64,000 bases of DNA from Rhizobacter sp. Its GTDB lineage: Bacteria > Pseudomonadota > Gammaproteobacteria > Burkholderiales > Burkholderiaceae_C. Below the pieces are notes generated by a model. It made no database searches and had not been told where the DNA came from. It saw only the letters and a list, made by a program, of their open reading frames with translations. Each line of letters opens with the position of its first letter. The first letter of the stretch is position 1. Shown piece after piece: positions 36,577 to 44,578 of this stretch. Location: positions 434,001 through 498,000 of the forward strand of contig JAHBZQ010000001.1 in the NCBI GenBank assembly GCA_019635355.1. Reading direction: 5' to 3'. The translations under genes and the position numbers were made by a program.

Positions 36577-37866
36577 TCAGCCCAGGCTTTGCTCCGCTTC
36601 CATCAGCTTGTAGCGCGCCAGTGCAAGGTTGGTGCGCTGCTTGTCGAGCACGGCGAAGAGGAAGAGACCCTTGTGACGCGCTGCGTTGCGCATCACATGG
36701 TGGCGCGGCCCGGCGCTCGTCATCACCTCGTCGATCTCGGTGGTGAGGCCCAGCTGGCGGGCGACATGCTGGTGCGTGCGCAGGAGTTGCGCGCTGGCGG
36801 CGGCCGCGAGGTCGAGGTCGACCGGCTGGTCCTTGCGCTCCTGCTTGGCCAGGATGAGGCCGGAACTGGCGTCGACCACGGCGCAGGCGTAAAGCCCGTC
36901 GAGTGCCGACAGCACCTCCAGGGCGCGCTCGGCGAGTGCCGGGTCCAGCAAGGGGCGGCGCAACGGGACGGTGGCGTCATGGGCCGTGGCCGGGGCCGAG
37001 ACCGGCAACGACACCTTGGCGCCGGCAACAGTCGAGCCGGTGGGGGAGGAGAGGTCGGCGACCTTGATCTGGAAGCCGTCGAGCCCCGGCGCCAGCGCGG
37101 GCGGCGGCCCCCACACGGGCTCCTTCTTAACCCGGTTCCACATGCCCAGGAGCGAATTCCACACGGCCGATGCGCTGGTCAGCGCCTCGTTCAGCACTTG
37201 CACCTTCAAGCGGGCGGGCCACTCGATCATGCCGATCTTGTTGGCGATCCACACCGCGTTGGGCGGCAGCATGAAGAGCAGGGTGGGGCAGCGCCAGTTG
37301 GCATGTCGCACGGCGGTTTGCAGGGTGTCGAGCATCTCGTCGATGGCGTGCGGCTGCATGGCACCGACGATCACCGCCGTCATGTGGCTGCGCTCCATCA
37401 GCGCGAGGGGCACGGCGGCGTTGGCGGTGCCGGGCGCACGCACGTCGGCGTGGTAGATGCGCAGCATGTCTTCGTTGCGGCGCTCGAGCGTGGTGCGCTC
37501 GATCGTCGCGAGCGTGCGCAGCGTGCCTTGCTCGCGCAGGTGCAGCCGCTCGATGGGCCGGCCGCTGGCGTCGGACAGGGCCTTGATCACGGCGCTCGCC
37601 CACACGGCGGTCGGGTCGTAGAGCGCGATCAGGCGGGTGGCGGTTTCGAGGTCGGCGCGGGTGGCGGTGAAGTGGTCGCGGATCGCCTGCGCGGGGGAGC
37701 CTGAGACGACGAGGTCGCGCTGGTGGCTGTCGACCATCTGCCCGCGGTCGTTGACCTCGGTGGCCACGCTCTCGAGGATGGCGGTGGCGGCGAATCCGTG
37801 GTCCGGATCTTCTGGCGCGGGGTTGCCGCGGATGGTGCGCAAGTCACCGAAGAGCGAGCTGAGCAT
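36577..37866 (-). CDS. Unrecognised protein with roadblock/LC7-like C-terminus (paralogue B)
   Basis: 429 residues, no family I can name, paralogous to 21830-23116: the shared core runs from QRDLVVSGSPAQAIRDHF through GRPIERLHLREQGTLRTLAT, a mixed alpha/beta section with PTLLFMLPPNAVWIANKIG and WNSLLGMWNRVK, a Pro/Ala linker, and a C-terminal domain LDGLYACAVVDASSGLIL ... FAVLDKQRTNLALARYKL that looks like roadblock/LC7. It differs by starting with a short MLSSLFGDLRTIRG and lacking the long Pro/Ser-rich N-terminus. No signal peptide. Has its own terminator; upstream is the large gap before the Cache gene. Function unknown. Confidence 0.7.
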   Translation of the reverse strand: MLSSLFGDLRTIRGNPAPEDPDHGFAATAILESVATEVNDRGQMVDSHQRDLVVSGSPAQAIRDHFTATRADLETATRLIALYDPTAVWASAVIKALSDASGRPIERLHLREQGTLRTLATIERTTLERRNEDMLRIYHADVRAPGTANAAVPLALMERSHMTAVIVGAMQPHAIDEMLDTLQTAVRHANWRCPTLLFMLPPNAVWIANKIGMIEWPARLKVQVLNEALTSASAVWNSLLGMWNRVKKEPVWGPPPALAPGLDGFQIKVADLSSPTGSTVAGAKVSLPVSAPATAHDATVPLRRPLLDPALAERALEVLSALDGLYACAVVDASSGLILAKQERKDQPVDLDLAAAASAQLLRTHQHVARQLGLTTEIDEVMTSAGPRHHVMRNAARHKGLFLFAVLDKQRTNLALARYKLMEAEQSLG

Positions 37867-38076
37867 GTCGTGTACTCCCGTACCTCGCGCCGTGGGCGGC
37901 GCTGTTGATGCGGGAGTCTAGGCTCGTCCCGCCCCCGCAACATCCCACGGTTTGCAACCAGTGGTTGAAAAGGGGGCATTGGTTTGAGGGGGCGGGCTCA
38001 GGAGGGGCCGTGTCGGAAAGAAGGCGCGCGGTGGTTTTGTCATTGATACCAAATACCCACGGCGCGATTGCGGCAG

Positions 38077-38144
38077 GGTATCTGTGCGATGTCATCTGTT
38101 TCCAGAAGAAAAAATGATCGGCTGTGCGAATATGCGCAGATACC
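38077..38144 (+). repeat. Long-range inverted repeat, possible structured RNA element
   Basis: GGTATCTGTGCG (38077-38088) can pair with TGCGCAGATACC (38133-38144) along 12 positions with two G-U pairs. The 44-base interior contains TCTG-TTTC-CAGA and a TCAT/ATGA stem, so the whole could fold as one branched RNA. It does not match a riboswitch class I recognise. Confidence 0.4.
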
Positions 38145-38347
38145 ATCTATTTTGCGCTGCAACATGAGATTGGCGGCGGTCGAGAAGGTGGCGATGAACG
38201 AGTTTCCGAATTTCCAATATTGAACCTGCGCTGACAGGGGCTGAGGCCATCGAGCCCGCTCCTGCCCGCGGCGGAAACCTCGACGGAAACGTCACCCCCG
38301 AATTTGAATGTGTGGGTTTCTCCATATAGCGGAGAGGCCTTCCCATG

Positions 38348-38400
38348 CCCATTTAATCAATGAAATGGGTTAACTCGCGTCGCCGTCACTCTCTCGGCGA
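38348..38400 (+). repeat. Two hairpins in the upstream region of the Cache gene
   Basis: CCCATTT (38348-38354) with AAATGGG (38363-38369), and TCGCCG (38380-38385) with CGGCGA (38395-38400). They lie 32-84 bases before the Cache gene start and could be operator sites or leader hairpins. Confidence 0.4.
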
Positions 38401-38431
38401 TATTCCCCTCGATGTCAGGAAGGACATAACC

Positions 38432-38875
38432 ATGAAGAAGAAACTGTTGGCCACCGTTGCGGTGAGCGCCTGGGTCGCAAGCGGCTCGCTCTTCGCCGCC
38501 GCCCAAGGCAGCGCGAGCGATGCCAAGTCCATGCTGCAGAAGGCCGTGGCCGCGATCAAGGCCGACAAGGCCAAGGCGCTGAACCAGATCGCGCTCGGCG
38601 AGAACGGCTTCCGCGACCGCGATCTCTACCCCTTCTGTGGCGGCCCCGACGGCAACTTCAGCGCCCACCCGCAGCTCAACGGCAAGAGCATGAAGACGCT
38701 CAAGGCGCAAGACGGCGAAGCGCTGGGCATGCGCCTGTACGACTCGGCCAAGGAAGGCGAGATCAACGAGATCGAATACCAGTGGCCGAAGCCGGGCGGC
38801 AAGGACCCGGTCACCAAGGTGAGCTACGTCACCAAGGTGGGCGACCAGGTGTGCGCGGTCGGCTACTACAAGTGA
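38432..38875 (+). CDS. Secreted single-Cache-domain protein
   Basis: 147 residues: signal peptide (MKKKLLATVAVSAWVASGSLF, cleaved near AAAQG) and one Cache_2-type domain with DAKSMLQKAVAAIKADKAKAL, GFRDRDLYPFCGG, DGNFSAHPQLNGKSM and VSYVTKVGDQVCAVGYY. Two cysteines may form a disulfide. Unlike receptor Cache domains there is no transmembrane or signalling module, so it is a free periplasmic binding-type protein. ATG 38432 follows AGGAAGGA; an upstream extension is not signal-like. Ligand unknown. Confidence 0.85.
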   Translation: MKKKLLATVAVSAWVASGSLFAAAQGSASDAKSMLQKAVAAIKADKAKALNQIALGENGFRDRDLYPFCGGPDGNFSAHPQLNGKSMKTLKAQDGEALGMRLYDSAKEGEINEIEYQWPKPGGKDPVTKVSYVTKVGDQVCAVGYYK

Positions 38876-38884
38876 TCGGCAAGA

Positions 38885-39739
38885 TCAGCTGAAGAAGACG
38901 CTCGGTGGCGCGCCCACCGAGCGCCTCACCATCGCGGTGAACGCACTCGGGCTCGCATAGCCCAGCTCCGCCGAGATCACCGCCATCGGCACCTTGCGCG
39001 CCGCCATCGTGAGCGCCTTGGCCAGCAGCACCTGCTGGCGCCACTGCAGGAAGGTCGTGCCCAGCTCGCTGCGAAAGAGCCGCGCCACCGTGCGGGCGCT
39101 GGCGCCGGTTTCGGCAGCGCAGGTCTCGAGCGTGCTCCAGCGGGTTGGGTCGTCGAGCACCGATTCGCACAGGGCGCGCAGGCGCTTGTCTTGCGGGAGG
39201 TCCACGCCGATGGGCACCTGCTGCGCGCGGCGCAGCTCGTCGAGCACGAGCGCGATGAGGTGCTGTTCGCGCGGCTCGGGCCGCTGCCCGGGCGAGAGCG
39301 CACCGGGCTCCAGGCCGAGGTGCATCACCAGTTCACGCAGCAGGCTCGACACCTCGATCACCCGGCACTGGTGCCACGGCGAATCGGCGCCGGCATCGAT
39401 TTCGGGGCCGATGTGCCGCTCGTCCTGGTGCAGGTAGAGCGTGCGGATCTCGGCGTCTTCGACCACGTTGACGGTGTGCTCCACGTGCGGCGGGATCCAC
39501 ACCGCGCGCGAGGGCGGCACGATGTAGGTGCTCTGGGTGGCCGTCATGCGGATCACGCCCGTCACCGAAAACGCCAGCTGGCCCCAGGGGTGGCTGTGCG
39601 GGTCGATGTGGGTGTCGGCTGCGAGGCGGCGCATCTTGGCGCGCACCGGGTGCTCGGCGGTCGGCGCGTAGCGCAGCGGGTCGACGGGCGGCACGCTCGT
39701 GTGGCGGCGGCTGACATGGGTGACGGTCTGACGGCGCAT
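38885..39739 (-). CDS. AraC-family transcriptional regulator (cupin sensor)
   Basis: 284 residues: N-terminal cupin with DTHIDPHSHPWGQLAFSVTG and WIPPHVEHTVNV, the His pattern of a metal-binding or substrate pocket, and a C-terminal AraC DNA-binding domain (WSTLETCAAETGASARTVARLF and VPMAVISAELGYASPSAFTAM). It is divergent from the MFS gene with a 89-base gap that carries an inverted repeat, so it very probably controls the transporter and the ThDP enzyme. Confidence 0.92.
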   Translation of the reverse strand: MRRQTVTHVSRRHTSVPPVDPLRYAPTAEHPVRAKMRRLAADTHIDPHSHPWGQLAFSVTGVIRMTATQSTYIVPPSRAVWIPPHVEHTVNVVEDAEIRTLYLHQDERHIGPEIDAGADSPWHQCRVIEVSSLLRELVMHLGLEPGALSPGQRPEPREQHLIALVLDELRRAQQVPIGVDLPQDKRLRALCESVLDDPTRWSTLETCAAETGASARTVARLFRSELGTTFLQWRQQVLLAKALTMAARKVPMAVISAELGYASPSAFTAMVRRSVGAPPSVFFS

Positions 39740-39749
39740 GTCTGTTTCT

Positions 39750-39772
39750 CGATAGAAATTGACGAACTATCG
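39750..39772. promoter_or_regulatory. Inverted repeat in the AraC/MFS divergent promoter
   Basis: CGATAG and CTATCG separated by 11 bases, close to the AraC gene start. Candidate binding site of that regulator. Confidence 0.45.
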
Positions 39773-39828
39773 TAACTCTGTCGATCTGCCCACGCCTAGA
39801 GTGCTGCCATCGCATTCACGCCGTTCCC

Positions 39829-41076
39829 ATGACTTCCGCATCCATTTCCCTGTCGCAAGACGCGAAGACCATCAGCCTCATCGGCCTGGCGCATGGCACC
39901 TCGCACTTCTTCCACATGCTGCTGGCGCCGCTGTTCCCGCTCTTCATCCGCGATTTCGGCTTCAGCTATTCCGAGCTGGGGCTCCTGGTGTCGGTGTTCT
40001 TCGTTGTTTCGGGCGTGGGGCAGGCGCTGGCGGGCTTTCTGGTCGACCGTGTTGGCGCACGGCCCGTGCTCTTCGTCGCGCTGAGCTGCTTCGTGCTGGC
40101 CGCGCTGTCGGTGGCCACGGCGCAGAGCTACACGGGGCTGATGCTCGCTGCGATGCTCGCGGGCCTGGGCAATTCGCCTTTCCACCCGGTCGACTTCACC
40201 ATCCTCAACAAGCGGGTGTCGCAGCCGCGCCTGGGGCATGCCTTCTCGGTGCATGGCATCACCGGCAACCTGGGCTGGGCGGCGGCACCGGTGTTCCTGG
40301 CCGGCCTCACGGCAGCCACCGGCTCATGGCGCATTGCCGCCGCGGGCATGGGGGTCTGGGCGCTCTTCGTGATGGCCGTGCTGTGGGTGCACCGCGAGGC
40401 GATCGATGACCGCGCCGGCAGCTGGGCGCATGAGGGTGCCGCGGCCAAGTCGGCGGCGCCGGTCAACGAGCATCCGCTCGCCTTCCTGCGCCTGCCGTCG
40501 GTGTGGCTGTGCTTCTCGTTCTTCTTCTGGTCGACGGTGTCGCTGAGCGCGATCCAGAGCTTCGCGAGCCCGGCGTTGCAGAAGATGTACGACCTGCCGC
40601 TGTCGATCACCGCCTTCGTCGTCACCGGCTACATGCTGTGCGGTGCGGCGGGCATGGTGGTGGGTGGCTTCCTCGTGAGCCGCACGCAGCGCCTGGAACG
40701 CATCATCGGCTTCTGCCTGATGGGCGCGGCGGTGCTGCTGGCGGTGGTGGCCTCGGGGGCGCTGCCGGGGTTGCTGGCGTGCGCGGTGGCGTCGCTGGCC
40801 GGCTTCGGTGTGGGCCTCGCCGGCCCGTCTCGCGACATGCTCATCAAGCAGGCCGCACCTCCCGGGGCGACGGGGCGCGTCTACGGCACCGTGTATTCCG
40901 GACTGGACCTGGGCTTCGCGATCGCGGCACCCGTCTTCGGCGCGTTGCTCGACCATGGTTCGCCTTCCGGCGTGTTCTTTGGCTCGGCGCTGGCGCTCGT
41001 GCTGGGGGTGGCCTCGGCGTCGCTGGTCGGCATCGGCATTGCACAACTGCGCGGGGCCCGTAAAGTCGCCGCATGA
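39829..41076 (+). CDS. MFS transporter
   Basis: 415-residue major facilitator with about 12 hydrophobic segments, starting near ISLIGLAHGTSHFFHMLLAPL and holding FLVDRVGARPVLF (loop 2-3 motif). The long central loop carries GSWAHEGAAAKSAAP. The GLAHGTSHFFHM start resembles the fosmidomycin-resistance-type branch. Overlaps the ThDP enzyme start by 4 bases (ATGA) and is probably regulated by the divergent AraC gene. Substrate unknown. Confidence 0.88.
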   Translation: MTSASISLSQDAKTISLIGLAHGTSHFFHMLLAPLFPLFIRDFGFSYSELGLLVSVFFVVSGVGQALAGFLVDRVGARPVLFVALSCFVLAALSVATAQSYTGLMLAAMLAGLGNSPFHPVDFTILNKRVSQPRLGHAFSVHGITGNLGWAAAPVFLAGLTAATGSWRIAAAGMGVWALFVMAVLWVHREAIDDRAGSWAHEGAAAKSAAPVNEHPLAFLRLPSVWLCFSFFFWSTVSLSAIQSFASPALQKMYDLPLSITAFVVTGYMLCGAAGMVVGGFLVSRTQRLERIIGFCLMGAAVLLAVVASGALPGLLACAVASLAGFGVGLAGPSRDMLIKQAAPPGATGRVYGTVYSGLDLGFAIAAPVFGALLDHGSPSGVFFGSALALVLGVASASLVGIGIAQLRGARKVAA

Positions 41077-42779
41077 CGACTTCTTCTGCACGCCTCGCCG
41101 GCCACGCGCTGGTGGAGGCCCTGGTGGCGCAGGGCGTGGGCACGGTGTTCGGCGTGCCCGGCGAGAGCTACCTCGCCGCGCTCGACGGCTTCCACGAGCA
41201 CCGCGACAAGATCCGTTTCATCGCCTGCCGGCAAGAAGGCGGCGCGGCCTTCATGGCCGAAGCGCAGGGCAAGCTGACCGGCCGCCCCGGTGTGTGTTTC
41301 GTGACGCGCGGGCCGGGCGCGACGAACGCCAGCATCGGCCTGCACACCGCGTTTCAAGACAGCACGCCGATGGTCCTCTTCATCGGCCAGGTGGCGAGCG
41401 ACCAGCGCGACCGCGAAGCCTTCCAGGAGGTCGACTACCGCCAGATGTTTGGCCCCGGCACGCTCGGCTTCGCCAAGTGGGTGGGCGAGGTGCACGACGC
41501 CGACCGCCTGCCCGAGTACATCTCGCGTGCTTTCCATACCGCGATGCAGGGCCGCCCCGGCCCGGTGGTGCTGGTGCTGCCGGAAGACATGCTCACCAAA
41601 GCGACGCGTGCCCCAGTGCTTCCCCGCGCCGAGCCCGCGCAGGCCTGGCCCGCACCCGGTGGCTTGCGCGACGTGCGCGCAATGCTGCTTGCCTCTGAGC
41701 GACCCTTCGTCATCGTGGGCGGTGGCGGCTGGGACGCCGCCGCCTGCGCCGCGATGCAGCGCTTCGCCGAGAACTGGAAGCTGCCGGTCGGCTGTGCGTT
41801 CCGCTTTCAAGACGTGTTCGACAACCGCCACCCGCAGTACGCCGGTGACGTGGGCATCGCCATCAACCCCAAGCTGGCCGAGCGCATCCGCCACGCCGAC
41901 CTCGTGCTCGCCATCGGCCCGCGCCTGGGCGAGATGACGACCAGCGGCTACACGCTCCTGCAGCCGCCGCGGCCTGCGCAGAAGCTGATCCACATCCACG
42001 CCGGGCCCGAAGAGCTCGGCCGTGTGTATGCGGCCGACCTGCTGCTGCAATCGTCGATGGCGAGTGCCGCCAAGGCCCTCGAAGGGCTCACCGCACCCCC
42101 GCAGCTGCCGTGGAACGAGTGGACGGAGCAGGCCCACGCCGACTACGAAGCCAACCACGTCTCGCAAGACGTGCAGCCGCTCGACATGGCCGTCGTCATC
42201 AAGACGATCCAGCGCCTCGCACCCGACGACACCGTCTACACCAATGGCGCCGGCAACTACGCCGGCTGGCTGCACCGCTACTGTCGCTACCCCGGCCTGC
42301 AGCACCACGGCCGCACGCAACTGGCACCGACCTCCGGCGCCATGGGCTACGGCGTGCCCGCGGCGGTGGCGGCGTCGCTGTTGTATCCCGAGCGCACGGT
42401 CGTCAACATCGCCGGCGACGGCGACTTTCTGATGACCGGCCAGGAGCTGGCCACCGCCACCGGCTACGGCGCCCGGCGCCTCATCAGCGTGGTGGTTGAC
42501 AACGGCACCTACGGCACCATCCGCATGCACCAGGAGCGCGAGTACCCCGGGCGCGTGAGCGGCAGCGACCTCTTCAACCCCGACTTCGCGGCACTGGCGC
42601 GCGCCTATGGCTGGCAGGCCTGCTCGCTTTCGAAGACCGAGGAGTTCGAGCCGGCCTTCGCCGAGGCGCTGGCGGCGCAGCGGCCGACGCTGCTGCACCT
42701 GAAGCTCGATGCCGACGTGAGCACCTCGCGCAGCACGCTCACCGCGATTCGCAACGCGGCGCTGGCCCGCAAGCCCTGA
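41073..42779 (+). CDS. Thiamine-diphosphate enzyme, acetolactate-synthase-like
   Basis: 568 residues with three ThDP-fold domains: N-terminal GVPGESYLAALDGF and catalytic-type glutamate in CRQEGGAAFMAEAQG, a central domain, and the ThDP/Mg motif GDGDFLMTGQELATATGYG with DNGTYGTIRMHQERE. It resembles acetolactate synthase large subunits but has no small subunit gene beside it; it could be another 2-keto-acid decarboxylase or carboligase. Translationally coupled to the MFS gene, so a transport-and-metabolism pair under AraC control is likely. Confidence 0.85.
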   Translation: MTTSSARLAGHALVEALVAQGVGTVFGVPGESYLAALDGFHEHRDKIRFIACRQEGGAAFMAEAQGKLTGRPGVCFVTRGPGATNASIGLHTAFQDSTPMVLFIGQVASDQRDREAFQEVDYRQMFGPGTLGFAKWVGEVHDADRLPEYISRAFHTAMQGRPGPVVLVLPEDMLTKATRAPVLPRAEPAQAWPAPGGLRDVRAMLLASERPFVIVGGGGWDAAACAAMQRFAENWKLPVGCAFRFQDVFDNRHPQYAGDVGIAINPKLAERIRHADLVLAIGPRLGEMTTSGYTLLQPPRPAQKLIHIHAGPEELGRVYAADLLLQSSMASAAKALEGLTAPPQLPWNEWTEQAHADYEANHVSQDVQPLDMAVVIKTIQRLAPDDTVYTNGAGNYAGWLHRYCRYPGLQHHGRTQLAPTSGAMGYGVPAAVAASLLYPERTVVNIAGDGDFLMTGQELATATGYGARRLISVVVDNGTYGTIRMHQEREYPGRVSGSDLFNPDFAALARAYGWQACSLSKTEEFEPAFAEALAAQRPTLLHLKLDADVSTSRSTLTAIRNAALARKP

Positions 42780-43100
42780 TCAGCGCGGCGCGCCGGCCGC
42801 TTGCGCCACGTAGCGCGCCAGCAGCGCGAGGTCTTTCTCGGAGAGCTTGTCGCGAAACGACGGCATGACGCCGAGCCCGTTGAGCATGGCCTGCATGACG
42901 CGGGCTTCGTCGGGCCGGAGCTCGTCGAGCACCGGGCCGATCTCGCCGGTGGCGCCGGCATCGCGCAGGGTGTGGCAGGTGGCGCACGAGGGGGCCGCGC
43001 CGCTCGTGAAGAGCTTGCGGCCGGCCTCGCGTTCATCTGCCAGCGCGGCCAGGCTGGCCGCGGCCAGGGCGGCCGCGGCGATGCGCTGCCGCGTGTTCAC
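42780..43100 (-). CDS. Monoheme c-type cytochrome, SorB-like
   Basis: 106-residue exported cytochrome c with GTG start at 43100. Signal peptide about residues 5-21, heme motif CATCH at residues 39-43 (APSCATCHTL), probable axial Met79 in LGVMPSFRDKL. The GTG overlaps the stop of the sulfite-oxidase-like gene (GTGA), so it is translationally coupled, as for SorA-SorB in which SorB accepts electrons from the molybdenum subunit. It converges with the ThDP gene with no gap. Its frame is not seen as an ATG ORF, which explains why a naive annotation would misplace it. Confidence 0.88.
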   Translation of the reverse strand: MNTRQRIAAAALAAASLAALADEREAGRKLFTSGAAPSCATCHTLRDAGATGEIGPVLDELRPDEARVMQAMLNGLGVMPSFRDKLSEKDLALLARYVAQAAGAPR

Positions 43101-44320
43101 GCAGCGACGACGGTCACGGCGTGGTCGGCCCAGCTGTTGTTGCCGTAACCGGACACGTTTTCCTCGCGCTGCTGCGGCTGCACCTGGCCGGCTGCGTCGG
43201 TGGCGCGGCTCACGAGCGTGTGGGTGCCGGCCGGCAGGTTCGCCTGGATGGCGAACTGGCGCCATGCGAAGGGGCCGAGGTCGGGGCCGACCAGCTTGGC
43301 ATCGCGCCAGGTCTTGCCGCCGTCGGTCGACACCTCGACGCGCTTGATCGGCGAGCCGCCGCTGAAGGCGACGCCAAGGATCTGCGCCGGGCCGGCCGCG
43401 AGCTTGCCGTCGCCCGAGGGCGTGTTGATCCACGACTTCACGTTCATCAGCAGCACCGAGGCCTGCGACGGCTCGGCCTTCTGGCCCATCGGCGTCATGC
43501 GGTAGCCGTGCGACATGATCTTGGCCTTGCTCTCGCTCGGGGTGAGCGCGATGCGCTTGACGTACTTGATGTTGTTGACGCCCTGGTAACCGGGCACGAC
43601 CAGTCGCAGCGGGCCGCCGTGGGCCACGGACAGGGGTGTGCCGTTCATTTCCCAGGCCAGCATCGCGTCTTGCAGCGCGGCGATGGGCACCGAGCGCTCG
43701 ACCACCACGCTCAGCGGGTCGACCCCCTCGGGCAACTTTTCGCCGCCCGTGCCGGTGAGGTACAGCATGCCGCTCTGGGCGCCGCCCAGGCGCTCGATCA
43801 CCGACTTGAGCGGCACGCCCGCCCAGATCACGCAGCCGGCCGCGCCCACCTTCCACGGCGTGCCGCTCGGCTTGTGCGGGAAGAAGCCTCGGCCATTGCC
43901 GCTGCACTGGAGCACGGTGGCAACCGTGCTGAAGTCAATGGTCTTCAGCTGGGCCAGCGTGAGCGTGCCGGGCTTGGCGACGCCTTCGAAGGCGACTTGC
44001 CAGGCGTCGCGGTCGGCGAGCACGCTCTCGGACATGGCCGGGAGGTTGTTGCGCACGTAGAGGCGCTCGACGGGGGTGACGAGGCTCGCACCCATCGCGC
44101 TGCGCTTCGTCTCGAGCGTGCTGCTGCTGTGGATGATCAGGCTGTCGGCGTCCTTCCAGGCGGCATAGGCCGGCAGCTTCGGAGCGGCCGGCGGGACGGC
44201 AGGCGCCGGTGCGGCGGCGGTGGTCGTAGCGCCCGTGGCACAGCCGGCCAGCGGGGCGGCAACAAGCGCGGCGCTGCCCGCGAGGAGTTGACGGCGGCGA
44301 ACATCGGTTGGCATGGACAT
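43097..44320 (-). CDS. Sulfite oxidase-family molybdoenzyme, SorA-like
   Basis: 407-residue periplasmic molybdenum enzyme. The N-terminus has RRRQLLAGSAALV, a Tat-type twin arginine signal, and a lipobox-like PLAGC. The molybdenum ligand cysteine is in TVLQCSGNGRGFFP (about residue 139), and the C-terminal half is the dimerisation domain (IKRVEVSTDGGKTW). Probable reaction: sulfite to sulfate with electrons to the coupled cytochrome. I start at ATG 44320 (MSMPTDVRRR); ATG 44314 and 44338 are alternatives. Related YedY/MsrP proteins are possible relatives, but the coupled cytochrome and the STDGGKTW domain favour SorA. Confidence 0.88.
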   Translation of the reverse strand: MSMPTDVRRRQLLAGSAALVAAPLAGCATGATTTAAAPAPAVPPAAPKLPAYAAWKDADSLIIHSSSTLETKRSAMGASLVTPVERLYVRNNLPAMSESVLADRDAWQVAFEGVAKPGTLTLAQLKTIDFSTVATVLQCSGNGRGFFPHKPSGTPWKVGAAGCVIWAGVPLKSVIERLGGAQSGMLYLTGTGGEKLPEGVDPLSVVVERSVPIAALQDAMLAWEMNGTPLSVAHGGPLRLVVPGYQGVNNIKYVKRIALTPSESKAKIMSHGYRMTPMGQKAEPSQASVLLMNVKSWINTPSGDGKLAAGPAQILGVAFSGGSPIKRVEVSTDGGKTWRDAKLVGPDLGPFAWRQFAIQANLPAGTHTLVSRATDAAGQVQPQQREENVSGYGNNSWADHAVTVVAA

Positions 44321-44578
44321 GGCGGTCGATCGCTCCAAAAGAGTGGAAAACAGAGAGGGTTCTGGAAAACCCGCAGTGGCAACGCGGGCTTGCGGACTGA
44401 CGGGCGCGAAGCATAGCCAGCTCGCCGGGATACGCCAGACGGCTGAATCTATTGCTTACACCTTACTCGACCGGAGGTGTCAAGCGATAGCGGGTGCTGC
44501 CGAAAATAACGAACGCACAAGAAGGTGCTGCCTTTGCAAAGAAGGCAGGTTCAAAACGCCGCACAGGAGGACATCGTC

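Larger units (their letters stand above)
37867..38431. other. 565-base intergenic region with several inverted repeats
   Basis: The longest gene-free stretch, visibly richer in A and T than its surroundings. It separates paralogue B (minus strand) from the Cache gene (plus strand). It holds a 12-base imperfect-pairing stem (38077-38144), a 7-base inverted repeat (38348-38369) and a 6-base hairpin (38380-38400). No ORF with coding character and no clear sigma-70 promoter; TTGAAT...TATAGC near 38310-38335 is a weak candidate with a short spacer. Confidence 0.6.

Noticed and set aside
38077..38144. A c-di-GMP (GEMM) or other known riboswitch upstream of the Cache gene
   Set aside because: The conserved core sequences of known classes are not visible; kept only as an unclassified structure.
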